From Sulfuritalea hydrogenivorans sk43H (GTDB lineage: Bacteria > Pseudomonadota > Gammaproteobacteria > Burkholderiales > Rhodocyclaceae): a DNA stretch of 64,000 bases. The notes beneath the pieces were generated by a model. The model had not been told where the DNA came from and did not search any database. It worked only from the letters and a program-made list of their open reading frames with translations. The translations under genes were made by a program, and so were the position numbers. Each line of letters begins with the position of its first letter. Within the stretch, counting starts at the first letter, position 1. Positions 25,848 to 32,786 of the stretch are shown here, piece after piece. The DNA lies in contig NZ_AP012547.1 of the NCBI RefSeq assembly GCF_000828635.1, positions 2,728,001-2,792,000 on the forward strand. Direction: 5' to 3'.

Positions 25848-26387
25848 TCAGTTCGTTCCGCTCATTTTTTCGGCCTGCTCGCGATGTCGTTGCCAGTTGT
25901 CCAGATAGCGCCGCACCAGCGCCGGATTGTCGCGCAGGATCAGCAGGTTCTCGGCATTGCGCGCCTGCGCCGACCAGGTGAAATTGTAGCTGCCGGTGAT
26001 GACGAATCCGTTTGCGGCGAGCGCGTCGATCAGCAGCACCTTGTTGTGCGCCGAGGCATAGCGGGTTTCCAGCCAGACCGGAATGCCACCCTCGCGCAGC
26101 AGCGGCAGCAGGGACTTGTCGCTCTTTTCCAGCATCTCGCGGTCGGCGAGGATTTCCACCGCCACGCCACGCGCCTTCGCCTCCTGCAGCGCCCTGGCGA
26201 TCGAGCGGCTGGTGAGCAGGTAGGCCTGCACATGGATGCTCTTTCGCGCTTCGCCCAGCGCGCGCACGATGGCGCCCTCGGCATCGTCCCAGGGCGTGAA
26301 CAGCACTTCGACCGTGCCCGTCGCCGGCAGCGGCGCGGCGCCGGCGCTGGCGCTGAAAGGCAGCGCCAGCGCCAGCGCAATTAACAA
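25848..26387 (-). CDS. Exported phospholipase D-like endonuclease (single HKD motif)
   Basis: A protein of about 179 residues of the Nuc/PLD type: one HKD motif (HNKVLLID, then GSYNFTWSA) implies an active dimer. Family members hydrolyse phosphodiester bonds of nucleic acids or lipids. A signal peptide (LIALALALPFSASA) precedes the domain (VEVLFTPWDDAEGAIV), so it is probably periplasmic. No in-frame ATG suits the start; TTG 26387 after a G-rich stretch is my best choice, and the start is uncertain. The ATG at 26394 is in another frame. It is co-oriented with mscS, 1 nt apart. Confidence 0.75.
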   Translation of the reverse strand: MLIALALALPFSASAGAAPLPATGTVEVLFTPWDDAEGAIVRALGEARKSIHVQAYLLTSRSIARALQEAKARGVAVEILADREMLEKSDKSLLPLLREGGIPVWLETRYASAHNKVLLIDALAANGFVITGSYNFTWSAQARNAENLLILRDNPALVRRYLDNWQRHREQAEKMSGTN

Positions 26388-26464
26388 CGACCATCCCCCC
26401 AGCCCCCTTCCCGTGGAAGGGGGGGGCCTCGGTTCGCGGCCTGCGGCCGCTCCGTGTTGCACGA

Positions 26465-27865
26465 TCACTTGGCGCGTTCCAGCACTGCCGCATAGAAGGC
26501 ATCCGTGCCGTGCTGCTGCGGCGACAGGCGCATGTCTTCGCCGCAATCGATGACGATGCCCTGCGCCGCGAGAATCTCCTGCGCCGAGAGGCGATGGAAA
26601 TCGGCATGCGCGGCGAGGAAGGCATCGACAATGGCTTCGTTCTCTTCGGCGAGGATGCTGCAGGTGGCATACACCAGCCGGCCGCCGGGCCGCAGCAGCT
26701 TCGCCGCGGCGGCGAGGATGGCGGCCTGCTTGGCGCTCAGTTCATCGACGCTCTGCGGCGACTGCCGCCACTTGAGGTCGGGGTTGCGGCGCAGCGTGCC
26801 CAGCCCCGAGCATGGCGCATCGACCAGCACGCGGTCGACCTTGCCCTGCAGCCGCTTCACCCGCGTGTCGTTCTCGCCGGAAAGGCAGGCCGGATGCACG
26901 TTCGACAGCCCCGCTCGCGCTGCGCGCGGCTTGAGTTTCGCCAGCCGCTTGTCGGATACGTCAAACGCATACAGCCGCCCGGTGGAACGCATCAGCGCAC
27001 CGAGGATCAGTGTCTTGCCGCCAGCGCCGGCGCAGAAATCCACCACCATTTCGCTGCGCTTGGGCGCCAGCAGCAAGCCGAGCAGCTGCGAGCCCTCGTC
27101 CTGCACTTCGATGCTGCCGTCGAGGTAGGCCGGATGCTTTGCCAGGTAGGGCTTGGTCTTGAGGCGCAGCCCCAGCGGCGAATACGGGCAGGGCGTGGCG
27201 GCAATGTTGTCGGCGGCGAGGCGCTTGATCACGTCTTCGCGCTCGGCCTTCAGCGTATTCACGCGCAGGTCGAGCGGCGCCGGCGTGTTCAGCGCGCGGG
27301 CCAGCGCCAACAGTTCCTCGGCCGGCATGCGCGGCGCCAGGCGCTCGACCAGCCAGTCGGGAAAATCCAGTTGTTCGGCCAGCGTCAGTTCCGGTTCCGG
27401 CTGGCGCCGGATCTCCGCCAACCACTCGGCTTCGCCGGGCATCAGGGCGTTTTCGAGCTGGCGCTGCGACATGCCGCGCACACGCGACAGCGACAGCAGC
27501 ACCAGCTCGCGAGGAGAAATGCGACGCGCGCCGGGGGTCTTCGGCGCACGCTTCGGCGTCGCACCTGGCGCGAGAAACGAGGGCTCGAGGTTTGGCCCGC
27601 AGGCGGCCAACCGTTCCAGCAAACGCTTCCTGCGCAGCACCGCATAGGCGGTTTCGGCGATGAAGGCGCGGTCCTTCGCGCCGCTCTTGCGCGCGCGGAA
27701 GAAGGCCGAGAGCGCGGCATCGGCCGGCTGGTTGAAGGTGAGCAATTGCGCGGTGGCGGCCACCGCGGCGTTCAGCAGGTCGGCGGCAAGGCCGTCCGCC
27801 GTCGGTGCTTCGCTGCCGGCCGGCTTCTGCCCCCGGTCGTCTGTTCTCTGTCTTCTGGCAATCAT
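26465..27865 (-). CDS. rsmB: 16S rRNA m5C methyltransferase RsmB (Sun/NOP2 family)
   Basis: A 466-residue RNA cytosine-C5 methyltransferase, most likely RsmB, which modifies C967 of 16S rRNA. The N-terminal NusB-like domain is followed by the SAM-binding motif VDFCAGAGGKTLILG, DAPCSGLGTLRRNPD (catalytic cysteine region) and YATCSILAEEN with the second cysteine. The start at 27865 follows GGGAG and overlaps the stop of the DUF3108 gene (ATGA). The order DUF3108-rsmB downstream of purN is common in betaproteobacteria. Confidence 0.9.
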   Translation of the reverse strand: MIARRQRTDDRGQKPAGSEAPTADGLAADLLNAAVAATAQLLTFNQPADAALSAFFRARKSGAKDRAFIAETAYAVLRRKRLLERLAACGPNLEPSFLAPGATPKRAPKTPGARRISPRELVLLSLSRVRGMSQRQLENALMPGEAEWLAEIRRQPEPELTLAEQLDFPDWLVERLAPRMPAEELLALARALNTPAPLDLRVNTLKAEREDVIKRLAADNIAATPCPYSPLGLRLKTKPYLAKHPAYLDGSIEVQDEGSQLLGLLLAPKRSEMVVDFCAGAGGKTLILGALMRSTGRLYAFDVSDKRLAKLKPRAARAGLSNVHPACLSGENDTRVKRLQGKVDRVLVDAPCSGLGTLRRNPDLKWRQSPQSVDELSAKQAAILAAAAKLLRPGGRLVYATCSILAEENEAIVDAFLAAHADFHRLSAQEILAAQGIVIDCGEDMRLSPQQHGTDAFYAAVLERAK

Positions 27866-28842
27866 TGGGTCTCCCGTGGGTCGATGTCTTGCGCGAGCTG
27901 ATCGAAGATTTCGCCCTTGCGGTCTGTGAAACGGATTTTCAGCGGCAGGCCGCGCATGTCGGCGGCTATCCACAGTTCAATGGTGTCATTTCCGCTGCGC
28001 GTCCTCAAGCGCATTGCCCGGCGCTCGCCCGACGGCAACGCGACGGCTTCCTCGCCGAGGACTTCGAAGCGGTAGTTCTCCAGTTTGCGCCCGGTGGCGA
28101 TGGGCATCTCCAGCGCGCCGCCCTTCGGCGCCAGCAGCACCAACTGGTAATACATCGAGAGCATGTCCTGCGCGCCGGCGGCGATCGCGTCTTCGCGTCC
28201 GGCATAGGCGACCACGCGGCGCGTCCAGTCGAAGCTCGCGGTATCCAGTCCATTGACGCGCTCATGGCGGAACTCGCGCGGTGTCAGGCCGTCCGCCGTC
28301 ACGTCGCCCTGGCTGCTCTGGACCACGCGCGCCGGCTTGAACACGGCGGCCAGCCCGGTGGTCTCGGTTACGCTTTGCAGCTTGTAGGTGAGACCGTCGT
28401 GTTCCCACGTGTGGGTGGCTTGGCCGACGACGAAGCCGCCTTCGCCGCGCGTGATGGTGTAGCGTACCCGCCCCTTGCCCGGCAGCGCGATGCTGGCCGG
28501 AGTCGGCGCTGGCGGGACGGCGACTGGTGGCGGAGCCTCGACCGGCAGCACCGCCTGGGGCGCTGGCTGGGGCACCCCAGCGGCGGGCGCATCGGCCACG
28601 ACCGGGGATGTCGCCGCGGGCTGCCGGCGCGGCTTTTCCGTCGGCGGCTTTGGTGCCGGCCTGGCGACGGCTACAGCCTCCTGCGGGAGCGGCGGCCTGG
28701 CCAGCACCGCTTCGATGGTCGGCGGCGGCTCATTGTCGTGGGTGCCGGGCAACGCCCAGCCCGGCCCCAGCAGCGCGGCGGCATGGATCAGGGCTGAGGC
28801 GGCGAGCGCCAGGACGAAGGGCATGTCAAGCCGGCGTCTCAA
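27862..28842 (-). CDS. DUF3108 domain protein with TonB-like proline-rich linker
   Basis: A 326-residue protein: a membrane anchor at the N-terminus (MPFVLALAASALIHAAAL), a long proline/alanine linker (residues about 35-115, with [14 protein letters not shown]), then a soluble beta-rich DUF3108 domain that probably lies in the periplasm. The function of the domain is not established. TTG 28842 overlaps the purN stop (TTGA); ATG 28824 is an alternative. The linker contains a full copy of the dispersed repeat, which encodes VAVPPAPTP. The arrangement recalls TonB-type reach across the periplasm, but no TonB C-terminal motif is present. Confidence 0.8.
   Translation of the reverse strand: MRRRLDMPFVLALAASALIHAAALLGPGWALPGTHDNEPPPTIEAVLARPPLPQEAVAVARPAPKPPTEKPRRQPAATSPVVADAPAAGVPQPAPQAVLPVEAPPPVAVPPAPTPASIALPGKGRVRYTITRGEGGFVVGQATHTWEHDGLTYKLQSVTETTGLAAVFKPARVVQSSQGDVTADGLTPREFRHERVNGLDTASFDWTRRVVAYAGREDAIAAGAQDMLSMYYQLVLLAPKGGALEMPIATGRKLENYRFEVLGEEAVALPSGERRAMRLRTRSGNDTIELWIAADMRGLPLKIRFTDRKGEIFDQLAQDIDPRETQ
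28501..28525 (+). repeat. Dispersed 24-bp repeat, copy in the DUF3108 linker
   Basis: AGTCGGCGCTGGCGG then GACGGCGACT, read on the minus strand as VAVPPAPTP in a proline-rich linker. The mutL copy is read in the same frame. Confidence 0.75.
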
Positions 28843-29474
28843 TCGATTCGCGGCACATGCAGCGAACCGCTCACCGTCGCCTCGCCGGCCAAGCGCGCGC
28901 GGCCATCGACCAGATGCAATCGGCCTTCGAGAAACCAGCGTGCAACGCGCGGATAGATCAGGTGTTCCTCGACCAGCACGCGCTGCCCCAGCGTCGCCTC
29001 GTCGTCGTCGGCCCGCACCGGCACCGCCGCCTGCGCGATGATCGGCCCGCCGTCCAGCGCCGGCGTCACGAAATGCACGCTGCAGCCGTGCAGCCTGACG
29101 CCGGCCGCCAGCGCCTGCGCATGCGTCTTGACGCCGGGGAAAGCCGGCAGCAGCGAGGGATGGATGTTCAGCAGGCGGCCTTCGAAGCGCCGCACGAAAC
29201 CGTCGGTGAGGATGCGCATGAAACCGGCGAGCAGCACCAGATCCGGCGCGTGACGTTCGATCTCCGCCGCCAGCGCGGCGTCGAATTCCTCGCGCGAAGC
29301 GAAGCCACGATGATCGATGGCGATGGCGGGGATGCCGCGACCGGCGGCATACGCGAGGCCTGCGGCATCGGGGCGGTTGCTGATGACCGCGGCACAGGTG
29401 CCGGGCAGCGCGGCGCCGAGCAGCGCCTCCATGTTGCTGCCGCGCCCCGAAATGAGGATGACGTAGCGCTTCAT
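28839..29474 (-). CDS. purN: Phosphoribosylglycinamide formyltransferase PurN
   Basis: A 211-residue GAR transformylase of purine synthesis that uses 10-formyl-THF. It opens with VILISGRGSNMEAL (phosphate loop), and the catalytic region is present as LLNIHPSLLPAFPG with the histidine of HGCSVHFVTPALDGGPII and the conserved aspartate. It overlaps both neighbours by 4 nt, showing a co-translated minus-strand operon lipoprotein-purN-DUF3108-rsmB. The partner purM lies 11 kb away on the same strand. Confidence 0.96.
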   Translation of the reverse strand: MKRYVILISGRGSNMEALLGAALPGTCAAVISNRPDAAGLAYAAGRGIPAIAIDHRGFASREEFDAALAAEIERHAPDLVLLAGFMRILTDGFVRRFEGRLLNIHPSLLPAFPGVKTHAQALAAGVRLHGCSVHFVTPALDGGPIIAQAAVPVRADDDEATLGQRVLVEEHLIYPRVARWFLEGRLHLVDGRARLAGEATVSGSLHVPRID

Positions 29475-30220
29475 CGCAGGGCCGCCACTGGAAGGAACAT
29501 CGCCGTGGCGACGCTTTGCGCCACCCGGGCGATGGTGCGATGCCCCTTGTCGGCGATCAGCGTGGACAGCAGGTCGAGGTTGGCGATCATCTTGCCGAAT
29601 TCGCGCTCGAAGCTGAGGTTGGCCGGTTGCGGCGCCACCGCCATCTCGTTGGAGAGCAGCAGCAGGGCCCCGCTCGCATCGCGCGCGGTGGCCAGCTTCC
29701 AGGCGGCGATTTCAAGGTTGCGCGCGCTGTTGTACAGCATTTGCGGATCGAGTTCGTCGAGCATGAAGAATTCCGTCTTTTCGGCGAAGGCGAGGTTCAG
29801 CATGCCGCCCAGGCCGGCGATGAAGGCCGCCACCCGGTCGCCGGCGAAATCCTCGCGCAGGGCCAGCAGGATCGCGTCGGTGCCGCGCCGGCCGGCGGTT
29901 TCGGGCAGTCGCCAGCCCGTGCGCGGATCGAGCAGGCGGTCCAGCGCCGCCTCGACGCTGGCGTGGCCACCCTTTTTCCACTCGCGCGGATTGCGTCGAT
30001 AGAGCTTTTCGGCCAGCACCCGCACGCTGGCGAATATTTCGCGCCGATGGATGTCGGCGATGCGGTCGACATCGCTCTTGCCGATCTGCTTCGGGTCGAA
30101 TGTCGCCACCGAGTTGCCAACTGATTCACTGGCGGTGCGTCCCTTGTTACCGGGTTGCGCACCGGTTTGCGCGCAGCCGGCCAGCAACAGAAACAGGCAG
30201 GCGGTTGCCGCGCCGCGCAT
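29471..30220 (-). CDS. Conserved lipoprotein of unknown function
   Basis: A 249-residue protein whose start gives a short signal peptide and lipobox (LLLAGCAQT, Cys near residue 16), so it should be lipid-anchored. The mature part is mostly helical (FDPKQIGKSDVDRIADIHRREI; GGMLNLAFAEKTEFFMLDELDPQMLYN), with no enzymatic motif I can name. It lies 2 nt after dedA and overlaps purN, so it is expressed with them. A role in the envelope is implied only by its signal sequence. Confidence 0.75.
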   Translation of the reverse strand: MRGAATACLFLLLAGCAQTGAQPGNKGRTASESVGNSVATFDPKQIGKSDVDRIADIHRREIFASVRVLAEKLYRRNPREWKKGGHASVEAALDRLLDPRTGWRLPETAGRRGTDAILLALREDFAGDRVAAFIAGLGGMLNLAFAEKTEFFMLDELDPQMLYNSARNLEIAAWKLATARDASGALLLLSNEMAVAPQPANLSFEREFGKMIANLDLLSTLIADKGHRTIARVAQSVATAMFLPVAALR

Positions 30221-30222
30221 GC

Positions 30223-30879
30223 TCAGGAAGCCTTCGGCGCCAGACGGTGGCGCAGCCAGGCCAGAACCAGCGGCGCCAGCGACAGGCCGATGGTGCCGAA
30301 GATGATCAGCGACAGGTTGGCCTTGACCCACGGAATGTTGCCGAACCAGTAACCGGCGAGGCACAGCGAAAACACCCAGAGCACGGCGCCGGCGAGGTCG
30401 AAGGCAAAGTAGCGCGGATAGCTCATGTTGCCGACGCCGGCGACGAAGGGCGCGAAGGTGCGCACGAAGGGCATGAAGCGCGCCACCAGCATGGTCTTGC
30501 CGCCGTGCGACTCGTAGTAGGCGTGCGTCAGGTCGAAGGCCTTGCGGTTGAAATAACGCGAATGCTCGCCCCAGGCCAGGATGCGCTTGCCGGCCCAGCG
30601 CCCGATCCAGTAGTTGGTGTTGTCGCCGAGGATCGCGGCGGCGAGCAGCACGGCGATCACGATGTTGATGTCGAAGCTGCCGCCACTGGTGGCGGCCAGC
30701 GCGCCGGCAACGAACAGCAGCGAATCGCCGGGCAGGAAGGGCGTCACCACCAGGCCGGTCTCGCAGAACACGATGAGAAACAGGATCGCGTAGATCCAGA
30801 TGCCATACTGCGCCAGCAGCATGGCCAGATACTTGTCCACGTGCAGGATGATGTCGATGAATTGGGCGAGAAGTTCCAC
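30223..30879 (-). CDS. DedA family membrane protein
   Basis: A protein of about 218 residues with the DedA/SNARE-associated signature: ETGLVVTPFLPGDSLLFVAGALA, then GDNTNYWIGRWAG and ARFMPFVRTFAPFVAGVGNMSYPRY. DedA proteins flip polyprenyl- or glycerophospholipids and affect membrane energetics. I prefer GTG 30879 (VELLAQFIDIILHVDKYLA fits the family N-terminus), because a TAAAAT promoter box at 30913-30908 lies upstream of it but downstream of the other candidate, ATG 30924. It leads the operon that ends with rsmB. Confidence 0.88.
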   Translation of the reverse strand: MELLAQFIDIILHVDKYLAMLLAQYGIWIYAILFLIVFCETGLVVTPFLPGDSLLFVAGALAATSGGSFDINIVIAVLLAAAILGDNTNYWIGRWAGKRILAWGEHSRYFNRKAFDLTHAYYESHGGKTMLVARFMPFVRTFAPFVAGVGNMSYPRYFAFDLAGAVLWVFSLCLAGYWFGNIPWVKANLSLIIFGTIGLSLAPLVLAWLRHRLAPKAS

Positions 30880-30907
30880 GGGGCGGCGCGGTCGAAGGAA
30901 AGGCGCG

Positions 30908-30913
30908 ATTTTA
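30908..30913 (-). promoter_or_regulatory. -10 element for dedA operon
   Basis: The minus strand reads CCGGTAAAATCGCG, with TAAAAT as -10 box about 29 bp before the GTG start at 30879. The same 12-bp string (ATTTTACCGGAA) precedes purM on the minus strand. No clear -35 is seen. Confidence 0.5.
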
Positions 30914-30926
30914 CCGGAAGCCATAT

Positions 30927-30960
30927 GTCCCCGAACCTGTGGTGCGGGGACGGTATCCCG
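30927..30960. repeat. Hairpin upstream of mutL (REP-like)
   Basis: GTCCCCG (30927-30933) and CGGGGAC (30945-30951) enclose 11 nt, and ACGGTATCCC follows (overlapping the last two stem bases). The last ten bases also follow the perfect hairpin inside rluD (15294-15303). It lies in the divergent mutL/dedA gap. Confidence 0.5.
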
Positions 30961-30977
30961 GCGATAATTCGGACCCC

Positions 30978-32738
30978 ATGGGAATCATCAAGCCGCTGCC
31001 TGACCTCCTGATCAGCCAGATCGCCGCCGGCGAGGTGGTCGAACGTCCCGCCTCGGTGCTCAAGGAACTGCTGGAAAACAGTCTCGACGCCGGCGCCACG
31101 CGGATCGACGTACAGCTCGAAGAAGGCGGCGTGCGCCTGATCCGCGTCGTCGACGACGGTGGCGGCATCGCCCCCGACGACCTGCCGCTGGCGCTGGCGC
31201 GCCACGCCACCAGCAAGATCGCCAGCCTCGCCGACCTGGAACAGGTCGGCAGTTATGGTTTTCGCGGCGAGGCGCTGGCCTCGATCGCTTCCGTCGCGCG
31301 AGTTTCAATCACCAGCCGCCATGCCTCGCAATCCCACGCCCATCGCCTGCGCAGCGATGCCGACAAGGCGGAACCGGCGGCATTGGCCGGCGGCACGGTG
31401 ATCGAAGTCGCCGACCTGTATTTCAACACCCCGGCACGGCGCAAGTTCCTCAAGACCGAGGCCACCGAGTTCGCGCATTGCGACGAAGTCATGCGGCGCA
31501 TGGCGCTGGCGCGGCCCGATGTCGCCTTCACGCTCGCCCACAACGGCAGCGCGAAACGCCGTCTCGCCAGCGCCGACTTTTCGCGGCGCGCAAGGGACAT
31601 CATCGGCGAAGATTTCTTCCCGCATGCGCGCCCGCTCGACGCCACGGCTGGACCGCTACGCCTTTCCGGCCTCGCCGCCCTGCCCGCCTATTCGCGCTCG
31701 GGACGCGACGAGCAATACTTCTTCGTCAACGGCCGCTTCGTCCGCGACAAGCTGCTGACCCACGCCGCGCGCCAGGCCTGGGCCGACATCCTGCACGGCG
31801 CGCGGCACCCGGCCTACGTGCTGTTCCTCGAACTCGACCCGGCCGGCGTCGATGTGAATGTGCATCCGGCCAAGACCGAAGTGCGCTTCCGCGATGCGCG
31901 CGGCATCCACCAGTTCGTGTTCCACGCGCTGCAACGCACGCTGGCGACGCCGCTGAGCAGTGCGGAAAGCCGGGAAGAGGCAGCGCCAGCCGCATCGGCA
32001 TACACACCCTCCGCGTTCTCCTACGCCCGCCAGTCGGGCCTCGGTGTCGGCGAGCCGGCGGCGCGGCCCTATCTGGAATTCGCCCGCGCGGCTTTCTCCG
32101 ACAGTGGAATCGCCGTCCCGCCAGCACCGACTCCCGTTGCAACGGATGGTGCGGCCCCGCTGCTCGGCTACGCCATCGCCCAACTGCATGGCGTGTATAT
32201 CCTGGCCCAGAATGACGCCGGCCTCGTGCTGGTGGACATGCACGCGGCGCACGAACGCATCCTCTACGAAAAGCTCAAGCAGAGCCTCGATGCCGGACCG
32301 CCGGCGACGCAAGCGCTGCTGGTGCCGCTGCTGATCTCGGCCAGCGAAGCCGAGATGGCGACCGCCAGCGAACAGAACGAAGCACTGGGCCAGCTCGGCT
32401 TCGCCATCGCCGCCGCCGGCCCGCGCGAGCTAGCGGTGCGCGCCCTGCCGGCGCTGCTGGCCGGCGGCAACGCGGTGGACCTGGTGCGCTCGCTGCTCCG
32501 CGACCTGGCCGAGCATCCCGCCAGCCGCGTGGTGGAAACCCGGCGCAACGAACTGCTGGCGACCATGGCCTGCCACGGCGCGGTGCGCGCGCATCGGCTG
32601 CTGAGCCTGCCGGAAATGAACGCGCTGCTGCGCCAGATGGAAGCCACCGAACGCGCCGACCAGTGCAACCACGGCCGGCCGACCTGGGTTCAGTTGTCGA
32701 TGGCGGAGCTCGACCGGCTGTTCATGCGCGGTCGCTGA
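30978..32738 (+). CDS. mutL: DNA mismatch repair protein MutL
   Basis: A 586-residue mismatch-repair ATPase that links MutS recognition to downstream nicking and helicase steps. GHKL ATPase motifs are intact: KELLENSLDAGAT, VVDDGGGI, RHATSKI, GSYGFRGEALASI. The N-terminal transducer domain follows, then a proline-rich linker (which carries a dispersed-repeat copy, IAVPPAPTP, near residue 380) and the dimerisation domain ending WVQLSMAELDRLFMRGR. The last 57 bp recur at 35503-35559, after the CHAT gene, indicating that a DNA segment was gained at the mutL 3' end. Confidence 0.97.
   Translation: MGIIKPLPDLLISQIAAGEVVERPASVLKELLENSLDAGATRIDVQLEEGGVRLIRVVDDGGGIAPDDLPLALARHATSKIASLADLEQVGSYGFRGEALASIASVARVSITSRHASQSHAHRLRSDADKAEPAALAGGTVIEVADLYFNTPARRKFLKTEATEFAHCDEVMRRMALARPDVAFTLAHNGSAKRRLASADFSRRARDIIGEDFFPHARPLDATAGPLRLSGLAALPAYSRSGRDEQYFFVNGRFVRDKLLTHAARQAWADILHGARHPAYVLFLELDPAGVDVNVHPAKTEVRFRDARGIHQFVFHALQRTLATPLSSAESREEAAPAASAYTPSAFSYARQSGLGVGEPAARPYLEFARAAFSDSGIAVPPAPTPVATDGAAPLLGYAIAQLHGVYILAQNDAGLVLVDMHAAHERILYEKLKQSLDAGPPATQALLVPLLISASEAEMATASEQNEALGQLGFAIAAAGPRELAVRALPALLAGGNAVDLVRSLLRDLAEHPASRVVETRRNELLATMACHGAVRAHRLLSLPEMNALLRQMEATERADQCNHGRPTWVQLSMAELDRLFMRGR
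32108..32133 (-). repeat. Dispersed 24-bp repeat, copy in the MutL linker
   Basis: A reverse-orientation copy with one change in the core (GTCGGTGCTGG). On the plus strand it reads IAVPPAPTP in the linker between the ATPase and dimerisation domains. Confidence 0.7.
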
Positions 32739-32740
32739 GC
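32684..32740 (+). repeat. Direct repeat A: authentic mutL 3' end
   Basis: These 57 bp span the last MutL codons, the stop codon and 2 bp beyond. 55 of 57 bases match repeat B at 35503-35559. The two copies flank the CHAT gene exactly. Confidence 0.9.
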
Positions 32741-32786
32741 GAAACACGCAAGGGACTCGTCCTCCAACATTTCCAGCGGAATCGCC

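Noticed and set aside
26330-26375. GGCGCTGGCGCTG stretch near the phospholipase D-like gene as a repeat copy
   Set aside because: It is low-complexity alanine/leucine codon sequence of a signal peptide and lacks the ACGGCGA half of the consensus.
26388-26400. ATG 26394 as start of the phospholipase D-like gene
   Set aside because: It is in a different frame from the HKD domain; using it would require a frameshift for which I see no evidence.
30907-30919. ATTTTACCGGAA shared by the dedA and purM upstream regions as a repeat element
   Set aside because: It is better explained as two minus-strand promoters with similar -10 regions (GGTAAAAT).
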